DNA of 64,000 nucleotides from Crocinitomicaceae bacterium. Its GTDB lineage: Bacteria; Bacteroidota; Bacteroidia; Flavobacteriales_D; Crocinitomicaceae. Made by a program: the position numbers and the translations under genes. Positions 16,819 through 24,500 of the stretch are shown one piece after another (the first letter of the stretch is position 1; each line of letters begins with the position of its first letter). The stretch spans positions 124,001-188,000 of the forward strand of contig JAJTCM010000005.1 in NCBI GenBank assembly GCA_021325675.1. The letters are read 5' to 3'. The notes under the pieces are model-generated. The model was given only the letters and a program-made list of their open reading frames with translations, did no database searches and was not told the DNA's origin.

Positions 16819-16888
16819 AGCAGAAACGCAGTTAATTACACGAAACAATCACCAAATATTGGTTAGTGAAATTCGTGGCAGCCTGATT

Positions 16889-19132
16889 TTAATGTTGAAC
16901 TACAAAGCGGTAAACGGCTTCTTGCGAACCATCGTTTACGCGGATCGTATACACGCCGTTTGCCAGTCCATCCACCGGAAGACTGTGGCTGTTTGCTGAG
17001 AATTTAGCATTGCTGTAACGCTGCAGCTCTTTCCCGCTCACATCATATATGGCATAGCTCAGTGTCTGAACCATTTTACCAAAATCAAGCATGATCTGCT
17101 GAGAAGCCGGCACCGGGTACAAGTTGAAACCGGCATTTGCTTTTTCTGCTACGTCTAAGGCAAAGCAACCGCCGCTCACCAGTGTTCCGAAAAACGGCTT
17201 GAAGTTTGGCTTAGAGCACACAACCTCAACATTCTGCAGAATATCATAAGCGCCGAGGTTCAGGGTAAGGCTTCCGCCGGATACCGTTCCGCGGGCCAGG
17301 ATTTCGTTATTCTGTGTCAGGCTGATAAAAGCTCCTTCGCTGGCAGAAGTAAAGGTGATGTCCGGTGTAATGATGCAGCTGTCAAAAGCTACTGCGAGCT
17401 CTTCTGTAACGGCATTGCGGTAATCCACGCTCGGGTCCCCGAAAAACACCCAGGTTTGCATTACTTCTTCACCGTTATCAGGATATTCTTCCAGCATACT
17501 CATTTGTGCGTTGTAAAACAGGCCGCCGAGCGTATTTTTGATATTGGACTCATCGTTGCGAACAATCAGGTTAGCCATCTCATCCTGCGTTTGCATTGGT
17601 GGCGCCCAGGCCATCAGGATGGAAGAACCGCAAGCCGCAATTGCCCCGGAAGGTGTATTGTTCTCCGTAGCTTTGAGCCAGGTTTCCGAAATACAGTTTC
17701 CGTAGGTAAACGTTCCGTTATTGCAGGCTACTGAAATTACAAACGGGTACATCCCGTTATTCACAGCCTGGTTGATCTGGGAAGAGCCGAAGCTTCCCGT
17801 AATACAGGTATTGATATCGCCATGGCCGGTATAGTTGAATAAGCCAACCCCCGCATTAACTGCTGGCAATATGATACTTGGCAAGGGATTTCCGCTGGCA
17901 TCATCATCACCGCGCGAACCGTCATAGAACTCATGTACACTTGTATAGCCGTAATCAAGCAGCTGATCGTGGATTCCCCGTAGATGCTGCCAGTCAGCCT
18001 GACCTTCATCCCCGTAGCCTGCACCTTCCCCTGAGCCTAAAACCAGGGCTTTTGTCATCCAGTCGCCTTCCATCGGGTTTGTTTCGTACTCGAGTGTACG
18101 GTCAACCATCACCTCAACATTTGCAGCTGTGCCTGAAAAGCGGCCAACAAACAGCTCCGGGTAAAAATCGCCTCCGAGCAGCTGTCCGTAGTAAGAATCG
18201 CTGAACAATTCTTCGTTATCCCAGGTTGTACCGTAAGAATAAGCCGGAATCTGCTGATGATCGCCTACCAGCAAAACATATTTCAAATCCGGGTTTTCCC
18301 AGTATTCATTTTCAATCAATGCTTTGATCGTTTCAGGCGTTTCACCGCTTTCAGCCACCGTAACCAGGTGTGTTTTGATACCTTTTTTGTTTTTCCAGCT
18401 CAATAAAGGCGAGATCGCTTCGTGATAGCTTTCCGGGGCAAGTACGAGGAAATCACCGCTTTCATCCACTTCATCGTATTTCAGGGTTTTGGATGGATTA
18501 ACAAATAAGCTGGAATAGGATTTCAAATCACGCGGCTGAAAAGCGTTTGACGCGAGCTCGTTTTCACCGCTCACGGACGGATCAGTCACTAATTCAAGGG
18601 TGATTTTTTTATAATGCTTTAAAGTTTTCGTCACCGGATTATACTGGTATGGAAAAACACGCACAACCTGTCCGCGGAGGGATCTCAGGTTAAAAGGTTT
18701 CTCCAGCTTTACTGGCTCAGCCGGGAAAAAAGCGTTTGTTTGGTATACGTCACCGAATTCATAGCTGACGTTAGCCGGGTCAATATTGCGCTTGAGGTTT
18801 CCTTTGGATGGTGAAACCGATACATTTTCAATTATTTCTTCCTCGGAATAAATCACGTTAACCTGGGATTTCCCCTGGGCAGGAAGCATGAAAGTCACAC
18901 CGTAAGACGGAAGCTGCGGTTTTCCTTTCTCCAATAAAGTAACTTTGTGGGTTTTCCCGAAATCGATATAAGAAGCGCCGGAAATTTCAGTGTAAGCATA
19001 CGATTTTGTATTCAAATCGCGAAATTCCGTTACAACCCGGTTTTCTTTTTCTTCTTTTACCTGGAAGTTCTTCTGGGCATATAAGCCTGAAAACAAAAAA
19101 GATACGAGGAGAATGGATAAAAAATGATTCAT
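16889..19132 (-). CDS. Secreted C25 gingipain-like cysteine protease with T9SS sorting domain
   Basis: 747 residues. Residues 1-19 are a signal peptide. A propeptide-like region to about 200 precedes the C25 catalytic domain (about 210-560). The catalytic His437 is in FNYTGHGDIN and the nucleophile Cys470 in ISVACNNGTF, with the same spacing and surroundings as gingipains. An Ig-like segment follows (about 575-665). A type A T9SS sorting domain closes the protein (LYPVPASQQIMLDFG; LANGVYTIRVNDG). It is expected to be exported and cell-surface-bound or released, degrading proteins. Neighbouring sigma and anti-sigma genes lie upstream on the same strand, with an intergenic hairpin cluster between. 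Confidence 0.92.
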   Translation of the reverse strand: MNHFLSILLVSFLFSGLYAQKNFQVKEEKENRVVTEFRDLNTKSYAYTEISGASYIDFGKTHKVTLLEKGKPQLPSYGVTFMLPAQGKSQVNVIYSEEEIIENVSVSPSKGNLKRNIDPANVSYEFGDVYQTNAFFPAEPVKLEKPFNLRSLRGQVVRVFPYQYNPVTKTLKHYKKITLELVTDPSVSGENELASNAFQPRDLKSYSSLFVNPSKTLKYDEVDESGDFLVLAPESYHEAISPLLSWKNKKGIKTHLVTVAESGETPETIKALIENEYWENPDLKYVLLVGDHQQIPAYSYGTTWDNEELFSDSYYGQLLGGDFYPELFVGRFSGTAANVEVMVDRTLEYETNPMEGDWMTKALVLGSGEGAGYGDEGQADWQHLRGIHDQLLDYGYTSVHEFYDGSRGDDDASGNPLPSIILPAVNAGVGLFNYTGHGDINTCITGSFGSSQINQAVNNGMYPFVISVACNNGTFTYGNCISETWLKATENNTPSGAIAACGSSILMAWAPPMQTQDEMANLIVRNDESNIKNTLGGLFYNAQMSMLEEYPDNGEEVMQTWVFFGDPSVDYRNAVTEELAVAFDSCIITPDITFTSASEGAFISLTQNNEILARGTVSGGSLTLNLGAYDILQNVEVVCSKPNFKPFFGTLVSGGCFALDVAEKANAGFNLYPVPASQQIMLDFGKMVQTLSYAIYDVSGKELQRYSNAKFSANSHSLPVDGLANGVYTIRVNDGSQEAVYRFVVQH

Positions 19133-19230
19133 AAATACAGTTCGTTTTAGCAGGACTAAATTACAAAAAAAACGTTTTGCTTTGTATTTTTATGATTTAA
19201 CGGTGGCAATTATTGATTGGTTGGCGAGAA

Positions 19231-19309
19231 TGAATTCGAAAATTCGTTCCGCTTCGCGGAATTTGAAGATTAGCGAATTTCACCCACGGAATGAATCTTC
19301 AAATTTTTC
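19231..19309. repeat. Intergenic palindrome cluster
   Basis: Two nested palindromes occupy the gap between the anti-sigma-like gene and the C25 protease gene: TTCCGC-TTC-GCGGAA at 19247-19261, and ATTTGAAGATT (19261-19271) with its inverse AATCTTCAAAT (19294-19304). On the plus strand a T-run follows. It may act as a terminator, an mRNA-stabilising element or a REP-like repeat. Confidence 0.45.
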
Positions 19310-19329
19310 AATGAGCGTAGCACGCAAAA

Positions 19330-20616
19330 TCACTGGATCAACCGCATCACAGTTCCACTGTACTCGGATTTTTCACCGCGCTCCGGCTGATGTAATTTCA
19401 CCTTCCAGATATACGCTTTGTTCGCCTTATCGGATTGTTCGGAGTTCATGTCTGCGCCATCCCAGGCATTATCTGCCGATGTGCTTTTGAACACTGTTCT
19501 TCCCGTTTCAGGGTCAATCACAAGCAATTCAAAACCGGTATTGCGCACAGTTAAGGCAAAGGGCATAAAACGGCTGTTGCGCGGATCGTTGGATGCAGGG
19601 CGGAAAGCAGTTGGCGCCAATAAGTTGTAATCTTCACGCACGCTGATTACCTGCACTTTTTTGGCGGTGCATCCCTGCTGGTCTTTTTTCTCCAATGAAA
19701 CGCGGTAATCCCCTTTCCGGAAGACCGAAATTTTGGAATTTTCAGCTTGTGATACAATTTCGCCTTTGTCGGAATTCCAGCTCATGCCATTCCCAAAATC
19801 CTGGGCTTTGAGGTTAATGTAAGGAATTCCGTTATCGTAATTGATCTCGTTTTCAAAGCTAAAATCCGGTGTTTGCGGACCGTGAACCGTAAAGGCTCTT
19901 TCAGTTTCAAAGGCTTCAGCGCTTTTCTGGTCAAATTTCGGGTAACGGAAGAAATAAACGCCCGTTTTTGAAAGCTGTACTTTTGTCTTCGAATTTCCAG
20001 CAATGGAAGCAATCACATTTCCGGAGTCATCCGTAAGCATACAGCGGTTTTCGTTCGTATTGCTGAGCTCTACGTCTTCATTGAGACAGTATTCAGAAGC
20101 ATGTTTCGGTAAGATAAAACGGGCAGCAGTGTTCACCGGTTTCACAGGATCGCTCGTTTTAAGCTCCGGATCTTTGGGTTCTTTGTGATCCTTTAAAGGA
20201 TTAAAGTTCTCTTCTTTTTTCAGAAGGTTTTCACCCGCTGAATCTGAGCCGGAAGATTTTTCGGATTTACCGGCCTTGCCGGCTTCTTTTTGATTATTTC
20301 CAGCCATTTCGCTTTCTTCTTCAGAAGACGTGTTCTGCTGGTGTCCGGTAGTTGCCGGAAGCTCGTTTTGCGTTAATTGTTCGGTTTTTTGTCCTGTAGC
20401 TTTTTGAGCAGGCGCTTGTTCATTGTTCCCTGCGAGGAAATAAAGACCGGCGCCAATGAGTAAGGCTGCGCTTCCGCCCAGCAGGATGTTTTTCGGTGAA
20501 AATGCTTTTCCTTTTACCGGCATACTCTGATCCAGGCGGCGGGAAACGTTTTCCCAGGCCTGCGGATTGTATGCTTCCTCCCCTTCTCTCAATATGTCTT
20601 TACAGCTTTTCTCCAT
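19330..20616 (-). CDS. Single-pass membrane protein with gliding-type C-terminal domain, putative anti-sigma factor
   Basis: 428 residues from ATG 20616 (a TTG lies two codons earlier). Residues 1-40 are cytoplasmic and short (EAYNPQAWENVSRRLDQ), followed by one membrane helix (about 43-61, ILLGGSAALLIGAGLYFLAG). A long polar linker rich in Ala, Gln, Glu, Lys and Ser spans about 62-150. The extracytoplasmic part has Ig-like stretches and ends with LLAPTAFRPASNDPRNSRF, LLVIDPETGRTVF and TSADNAWDG, which resemble the gliding motility-associated (CHU_C) C-terminal domain. The gene starts 2 bases after the ECF sigma stop, so translational coupling and an anti-sigma role are inferred from position and topology, not from a recognised anti-sigma domain. 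Confidence 0.72.
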   Translation of the reverse strand: MEKSCKDILREGEEAYNPQAWENVSRRLDQSMPVKGKAFSPKNILLGGSAALLIGAGLYFLAGNNEQAPAQKATGQKTEQLTQNELPATTGHQQNTSSEEESEMAGNNQKEAGKAGKSEKSSGSDSAGENLLKKEENFNPLKDHKEPKDPELKTSDPVKPVNTAARFILPKHASEYCLNEDVELSNTNENRCMLTDDSGNVIASIAGNSKTKVQLSKTGVYFFRYPKFDQKSAEAFETERAFTVHGPQTPDFSFENEINYDNGIPYINLKAQDFGNGMSWNSDKGEIVSQAENSKISVFRKGDYRVSLEKKDQQGCTAKKVQVISVREDYNLLAPTAFRPASNDPRNSRFMPFALTVRNTGFELLVIDPETGRTVFKSTSADNAWDGADMNSEQSDKANKAYIWKVKLHQPERGEKSEYSGTVMRLIQ

Positions 20617-20618
20617 TT

Positions 20619-21185
20619 TCAAAGAAAATTATGTCCGTTTTTTTGTTCTAAAATCTGTTTCAGGCGCATTTTTGCCTTCGCGAGGTTGGATTTGGAAGTC
20701 CCTTCGGATATCCCCAGCTCCTCTGCAATTTCCTTGTGGGTGTAATCTTCTACATAATATAAATTAAACACCGCTTTGTAGGCCGGCGAAAGCTCTTGTA
20801 TACTTTCCAGCGCCATCTGCCTGTTTTTTTCAAACTCGTGTTCCAGCTCGTCTGCCGAATCCTCCGGGAAATCTTCCCTGTAATTGTCGCTCAGCTCCAC
20901 CAATGCCAGCCGGTTGTTCTTGCGGATATAGTCAATGGCTGTGTTTACCATGATCCGCCTGATCCAGGCATCGAAAGAACCCTGCATATCAAAGCCCGAC
21001 ATTTTTTCGAAGACTTTGATAAACCCTTCCTGTACAACTTCCTGCGCGGTATCGCGGTCGGAATGGTAACGAAGCACCAAATACAGCATCTTCCCGTAAA
21101 AAAGTTTAAACAATTTCTCCTGTGCTTTGCGTGAATTACTCACACAATCCACAATGAGGCCGTTGATTTCTTCTTTGTTTGACAC
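20619..21185 (-). CDS. ECF-type RNA polymerase sigma factor
   Basis: 188 residues from a GTG start. Sigma region 2 is about 25-95, including DTAQEVVQEGFIKVF and the -10 recognition helix FDAWIRRIMVNTAIDYIRK. Region 4 is about 125-180, with LSPAYKAVFNLYYVEDYTHKEIAEELGISEGTSKSNLAKAK containing the helix-turn-helix. Length and layout are those of extracytoplasmic function sigma factors that redirect RNA polymerase in response to envelope signals. The immediate downstream gene encodes a membrane protein that probably holds it inactive. Target promoters are unknown; the adjacent T9SS protease gene is an obvious candidate. No consensus TAnnTTTG box precedes it, consistent with possible autoregulation. 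Confidence 0.93.
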   Translation of the reverse strand: MSNKEEINGLIVDCVSNSRKAQEKLFKLFYGKMLYLVLRYHSDRDTAQEVVQEGFIKVFEKMSGFDMQGSFDAWIRRIMVNTAIDYIRKNNRLALVELSDNYREDFPEDSADELEHEFEKNRQMALESIQELSPAYKAVFNLYYVEDYTHKEIAEELGISEGTSKSNLAKAKMRLKQILEQKNGHNFL

Positions 21186-21497
21186 TTTTTTACTTTAAAC
21201 GCTGCTTTCTGATTTGGGTTGCCTTATTTTTGGCAAAGTGTAAAAATTTTAAGTCTCTTGACACAATTCAATCCCAATAGGCACATAGAAAATTATCGAA
21301 GTTTTATCTGCACTTAAGCTCACGCAGAACAAATAACGATGTTCCTGTGAGGCTAAAAAATCTTACCCGGGCTGAAATTGTCAGCCTTTTCTTTAAATGC
21401 AGCATAAAAATAAACCATTTTTTATAAATAAATCCTCTTTAGTGTTTAAAAATACTTTAAATTTACACCCATCAAATTTTGAAATAAAACTTAAGAC
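21186..21497. other. Intergenic region between sigma factor and mdh
   Basis: The 312-base divergent gap contains a copy of the repeat core ATAGGCACATAGA (21277-21289), shared with the element before the permease, and the AT-rich mdh leader. I see no consensus -7 box for either gene and no gene-like frame. Confidence 0.4.
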
Positions 21498-22436
21498 ATG
21501 AAAGTAACTGTTGTAGGTGCTGGAAACGTTGGTGCAACTTGTGCTGATGTGCTCGCACACAGAGAAATTGCAAACGAAATCGTTTTGCTTGACATTAAAG
21601 AAGGATTTGCGGAAGGAAAAGCGTTGGATATCTGGCAAACTTCCCCGATTAATTTATATGATTCACGTACTATCGGCTCTACGAATGACTATTCAAAAAC
21701 TGCCGGTTCAGATGTAGTTGTTATCACATCAGGCTTGCCGAGAAAACCGGGAATGTCGCGTGATGACCTGATCGCTACAAACGCCGGGATCGTAAAAACA
21801 GTTACTGAAAATATTATCAAGCATTCACCGGACGCGATCCTTGTTATCGTTTCCAACCCGCTGGATGTTATGACTTACTGTGCTTACCTGAACGCGAAAG
21901 TTGATTCCAAGAAAGTGTTCGGTATGGCCGGTGTTTTGGATACTGCGCGTTACCGTGCATTCCTCGCAAGCGAATTGAACGTTTCCCCGAAAGACATCCA
22001 GGCAGTATTGATGGGTGGCCACGGCGACACGATGGTTCCGCTTCCGCGCTACACAACTGTTTCCGGGATTCCTGTAACTGAGCTGATCTCTCCTGAAAAA
22101 CTGGACGAAATCATTGAAAGAACAAAATTCGGCGGTGGCGAGATCGTTAAATTATTGGGTACCTCCGCATGGTATGCTCCAGGAGCTGCTGCTGCACAAA
22201 TGGTTGAAGCGATCGTTCGCGACCAGAAACGGATCTTCCCGGTTTGCGCGTGGTTGAACGGCGAATACGGCATGAAAGACATCTACCTGGGTGTTCCTGT
22301 AGTATTGGGTAAAAACGGGATCGAAAAAATCATCGAGCTTCAATTGAACGACGAGGAAAAAGCATTGTTGAAAGAATCTGCAGACGCTGTGAAAGGTGTA
22401 ATGGACGTTCTCGACAACATGAACATCAACGCTTAA
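21498..22436 (+). CDS. mdh: Malate dehydrogenase
   Basis: 312 residues of the lactate/malate dehydrogenase family. The NAD-binding glycine motif VVGAGNVGAT opens the protein and the acidic residue of LLDIKEG ends strand 2, indicating NAD preference. The mobile-loop Arg pair lies in GLPRKPGMSRDDL, which also favours malate over lactate. The catalytic His is in LMGGHGDTMVPL. It oxidises malate to oxaloacetate in the TCA cycle. The gene is followed by a strong terminator and then a small gene on the opposite strand. Confidence 0.97.
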   Translation: MKVTVVGAGNVGATCADVLAHREIANEIVLLDIKEGFAEGKALDIWQTSPINLYDSRTIGSTNDYSKTAGSDVVVITSGLPRKPGMSRDDLIATNAGIVKTVTENIIKHSPDAILVIVSNPLDVMTYCAYLNAKVDSKKVFGMAGVLDTARYRAFLASELNVSPKDIQAVLMGGHGDTMVPLPRYTTVSGIPVTELISPEKLDEIIERTKFGGGEIVKLLGTSAWYAPGAAAAQMVEAIVRDQKRIFPVCAWLNGEYGMKDIYLGVPVVLGKNGIEKIIELQLNDEEKALLKESADAVKGVMDVLDNMNINA

Positions 22437-22456
22437 TACTTTCCGATATAAAATTA

Positions 22457-22488
22457 AAAAGTCCCGGTTTTCAGACCGGGACTTTTTG
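22457..22488 (+). terminator. Rho-independent terminator of mdh
   Basis: AAAAGTCCCGGT and ACCGGGACTTTT form a 12-bp stem with a 6-base loop and a T-run, 20 bases after the mdh stop. The stem starts in A residues, so it could also end the convergent small gene. Confidence 0.93.
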
Positions 22489-22507
22489 TTTGCTGTAACT
22501 TTCGTGT

Positions 22508-22663
22508 TCAGTTATTCAGAATAAAAATCTTTTTGTCGCTTTTCAGCTTCTTTACCTCTAATGACCTGCTGAAATTCAGGATGGCATTAATCGTTTCTGA
22601 TCTCGGGCCGGCCATTTCATTTGATTTAGAGGATTTAACTTTGAGGGGTAACGTTTTTAACAT
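22508..22663 (-). CDS. Small protein of unknown function (51 residues)
   Basis: A minus-strand frame from ATG 22663 to TGA 22510 encodes 51 residues. The middle reads NEMAGPRSETINAILNFSRSLEV, followed by KKLKSDKKIFILNN. It is basic, with an amphipathic helix-like stretch, no signal peptide and no cysteine. The NFSRSLEVKKLKS phrase resembles short hypothetical proteins I recall from other Flavobacteriales genomes; this is memory, not a search. It lies convergent to mdh across the shared terminator and before the next minus-strand gene's 3' end by about 90 bases. No TAnnTTTG box is seen upstream. Confidence 0.6.
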   Translation of the reverse strand: MLKTLPLKVKSSKSNEMAGPRSETINAILNFSRSLEVKKLKSDKKIFILNN

Positions 22664-22755
22664 AGGCAACTAATGTTTTTTTTAGATAACGCCGTTTATT
22701 TTACTTTATTGCCGTCCGATAAAAATAATGATGATTGATGAACAGATGGCAGAAT

Positions 22756-23148
22756 TCAAATTTTCGTCAGTGTACAATACGAAGCCAGCCGCTTATTATT
22801 CTCCCGCAGGCAGGTAAAGGAAATATGTGTTTCATCTACTTTCGTGATAATGATGTAGCCGTCCGACAGGCAGGATGAATTCGGCAGCTTTTCGATAAAC
22901 ACGGCTTTATTTTTAGACATACTTTGCAGCTCCAGTGTTCCTGTGCAATCCAGTTCGGGATAACTCACGGTAAACTTATTGGTCTTTGTATTGATCCCTA
23001 ATTCTGTTTGCCAGCCTTTAGCCATATCGACCTGGTATTTCATTCCCCACCATTTCCCGTTCAGCCAATCGGATTTTGCCTGCTTTACATTAAATGCTGT
23101 ACTTAAAAAAAGTAATGCGGCAAACCCTGCGAATTTTATCAGTTTCAT
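22756..23148 (-). CDS. Small exported protein of unknown function
   Basis: 130 residues from ATG 23148. A longer frame to 23232 exists, but a good promoter (23166-23196) lies inside that extension, so the shorter product is chosen. Residues 1-17 form a signal peptide (KLIKFAGFAALLFLSTAF). The mature part has a WLNGKWWGMKYQVD start, four cysteines and alternating strands (FTVSYPELDCTGTLELQS; GYIIITKVDETHISFTCL), which suggests a small lipocalin-like or other beta-barrel fold that binds a ligand, but no family is recognised. Confidence 0.75.
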   Translation of the reverse strand: MKLIKFAGFAALLFLSTAFNVKQAKSDWLNGKWWGMKYQVDMAKGWQTELGINTKTNKFTVSYPELDCTGTLELQSMSKNKAVFIEKLPNSSCLSDGYIIITKVDETHISFTCLRENNKRLASYCTLTKI

Positions 23149-23165
23149 ATCGTTGATTTTTTCGT

Positions 23166-23196
23166 CAAAGCTAAACCGATCAGCACTATGCGGCAA
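23166..23196 (-). promoter_or_regulatory. Promoter of the small exported protein
   Basis: On the minus strand TTG (23196-23194), 20 bases and TAGCTTTG (23173-23166) match the consensus. It ends 17 bases before the ATG at 23148. Confidence 0.62.
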
Positions 23197-23224
23197 TAAG
23201 CCATTTGACGGGGATTCGGACAAA

Positions 23225-23638
23225 TCAGTCAAAAGGAAGCAATTCCGGTTCCAGGAAGGTTTTCCGGGCTGTTTCAGAACTAAAAATATCCGTTGAATAA
23301 TGCTGCGCGATCAGCTCCCGGAAAGCTGTTTTCAGGCGGGGAAATTCAAGTATAAAATCAGCAAAATTATCTGAAGCGGATTTCAGCATAAAATGATTGA
23401 CGGTTTTCACGGCAGCAACAGTCAGTGTTTCGTTGTATTTGTCGTCAGCTCCCAGGAAAGAAACATAGTTCAGGAGCAAAGTGCGGATTTCAGCAATTGC
23501 GGCTTCCGTTCCTTTCTCTTTGATCTGCAGCCAGGCCAAACGTAAATGCGCTTCATGGCTGAAATATTCCGGGTCAAGCGAACAATCCGCTAATCGCCCC
23601 ACAAGCTCCGCATTCGTTAATTCAACGTGTTTCTCCAT
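23225..23638 (-). CDS. Conserved-looking cytoplasmic protein of unknown function
   Basis: 137 residues, mostly helical, without signal peptide or membrane helix. Notable phrases are YFSHEAHLRLAWLQI near 25-39, YNETLTVAAVKTVNHFM near 68-84 and AQHYSTDIFSSETARKTFLEPELLPF at the end. The conserved-looking His residues (HEAHLR, NHFM, QHYS) could bind a metal, but that is speculation. The gene follows the dipeptidase gene by 13 bases on the same strand and is probably its operon partner. Function unknown. Confidence 0.75.
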   Translation of the reverse strand: MEKHVELTNAELVGRLADCSLDPEYFSHEAHLRLAWLQIKEKGTEAAIAEIRTLLLNYVSFLGADDKYNETLTVAAVKTVNHFMLKSASDNFADFILEFPRLKTAFRELIAQHYSTDIFSSETARKTFLEPELLPFD

Positions 23639-23651
23639 CTTTTTAGTTTTA

Positions 23652-24458
23652 TCACTCCAAAACCTTATACCTCGCTTTCGCCTGTACCCGCGAACACGCG
23701 TTGAAGTGCCACCATTCCGTTTTGATGTTCGAAAAGCCCTGCGACTGCATCACCTTCCGGAGCAATTTCCGGTTTTCGACCTGCTGTTTGGTCAATTCGC
23801 CGGTTTGCAGGAAATGGGATTCCCAGCTGGGATAAGCAATTTTTCGGATATCGTCGTAGCCTGCACCCATGTCGAGCGGTGTACCGTCTTTTTTTGCAAT
23901 CGTCAGGTCAATCGCTGCGCCGTAATTGTGAATGCTTCCTGAAGCCGGGTTCGAAACAAATTTCACCCGTTCCTTCACGGGGATCGTATCCAGCGCTCTC
24001 CACATCGCCCATTGCACGGAGAGCGGACGAACACCGTCGTAAACCAGCAAGGTAAGGTCGGGACGTAATTCCTGTAAATAATGCTGTACTTTCGCCAGGC
24101 GCTCAGCCACATCTTTTTGCAGGTAAAGCTTGTCAATGTCAAAATACAGGCGGCGCTTCATGAAATTGTCCGTCGACGCATATTTCAGGTCAACCAGGAT
24201 CGACGGCTCAATCGTTTGGATATCTACCAGGCCGCCCATGTCTTTCTTCGGCTTAACGGCAGTATCCTTTTCTGCTGAAGCTTTTTCCAGGGGCTTCGCC
24301 GACAAAGAAAGACTGTCGTTTTCTTTTTTGCTCCCGCCAGGTTTTTCACACAGCATGGTTTTACCAACCTTGACTTTCTTCTCCTCAACTTCGTTTTGCG
24401 AGCAGGAAAGCAGGAAAGAAGCTGTTAAAAGCCAAAGAAAAATAGTTTTTAAAGACAT
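23652..24458 (-). CDS. M15 family D-Ala-D-Ala dipeptidase (VanX-like) lipoprotein
   Basis: 268 residues from ATG 24458 (a TTG lies one codon before). A lipoprotein signal with lipobox LLSC ends near residue 19, so it is anchored in an envelope membrane. After a charged linker the M15D domain begins (VDIQTIEPSILVDLKYAS). Its zinc ligands and catalytic residues are visible in SIHNYGAAIDLTI (SxHxxGxAxD pattern) and TEWWHFN (ExxH). VYDGVRPLSVQWAMW matches VanX/DdpX proteins. It probably trims D-Ala-D-Ala dipeptides or muropeptides in the periplasm; with Mpl in the window this suggests wall recycling rather than vancomycin resistance. It shares a symmetric promoter with the divergent aminotransferase gene. 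Confidence 0.9.
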   Translation of the reverse strand: MSLKTIFLWLLTASFLLSCSQNEVEEKKVKVGKTMLCEKPGGSKKENDSLSLSAKPLEKASAEKDTAVKPKKDMGGLVDIQTIEPSILVDLKYASTDNFMKRRLYFDIDKLYLQKDVAERLAKVQHYLQELRPDLTLLVYDGVRPLSVQWAMWRALDTIPVKERVKFVSNPASGSIHNYGAAIDLTIAKKDGTPLDMGAGYDDIRKIAYPSWESHFLQTGELTKQQVENRKLLRKVMQSQGFSNIKTEWWHFNACSRVQAKARYKVLE

Positions 24459-24476
24459 CAATTTAATTTCAATGTT

Positions 24477-24492
24477 TACCTTTGCAAAAATA
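24477..24492. promoter_or_regulatory. Symmetric bidirectional promoter (two abutting -7 boxes)
   Basis: TACCTTTG (24477-24484, plus) directly abuts CAAAAATA (24485-24492), which reads TATTTTTG on the minus strand. Both match TAnnTTTG and face each other. The plus box ends 16 bases before the aminotransferase ATG (24501) and the minus box ends 26 bases before the dipeptidase ATG (24458). Neither has a clear -33 TTG. Confidence 0.6.
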
Positions 24493-24500
24493 AACGTTTT

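Noticed and set aside
16823..16870. Hairpin between the DCC gene and the C25 protease gene
   Set aside because: Only about 5-6 paired bases in interrupted blocks and no T-run on either strand.
23652..24458. VanX-like gene as a vancomycin resistance determinant
   Set aside because: No vanH, vanA-type ligase or regulator lies nearby; a cell-wall recycling role fits a Gram-negative envelope better.
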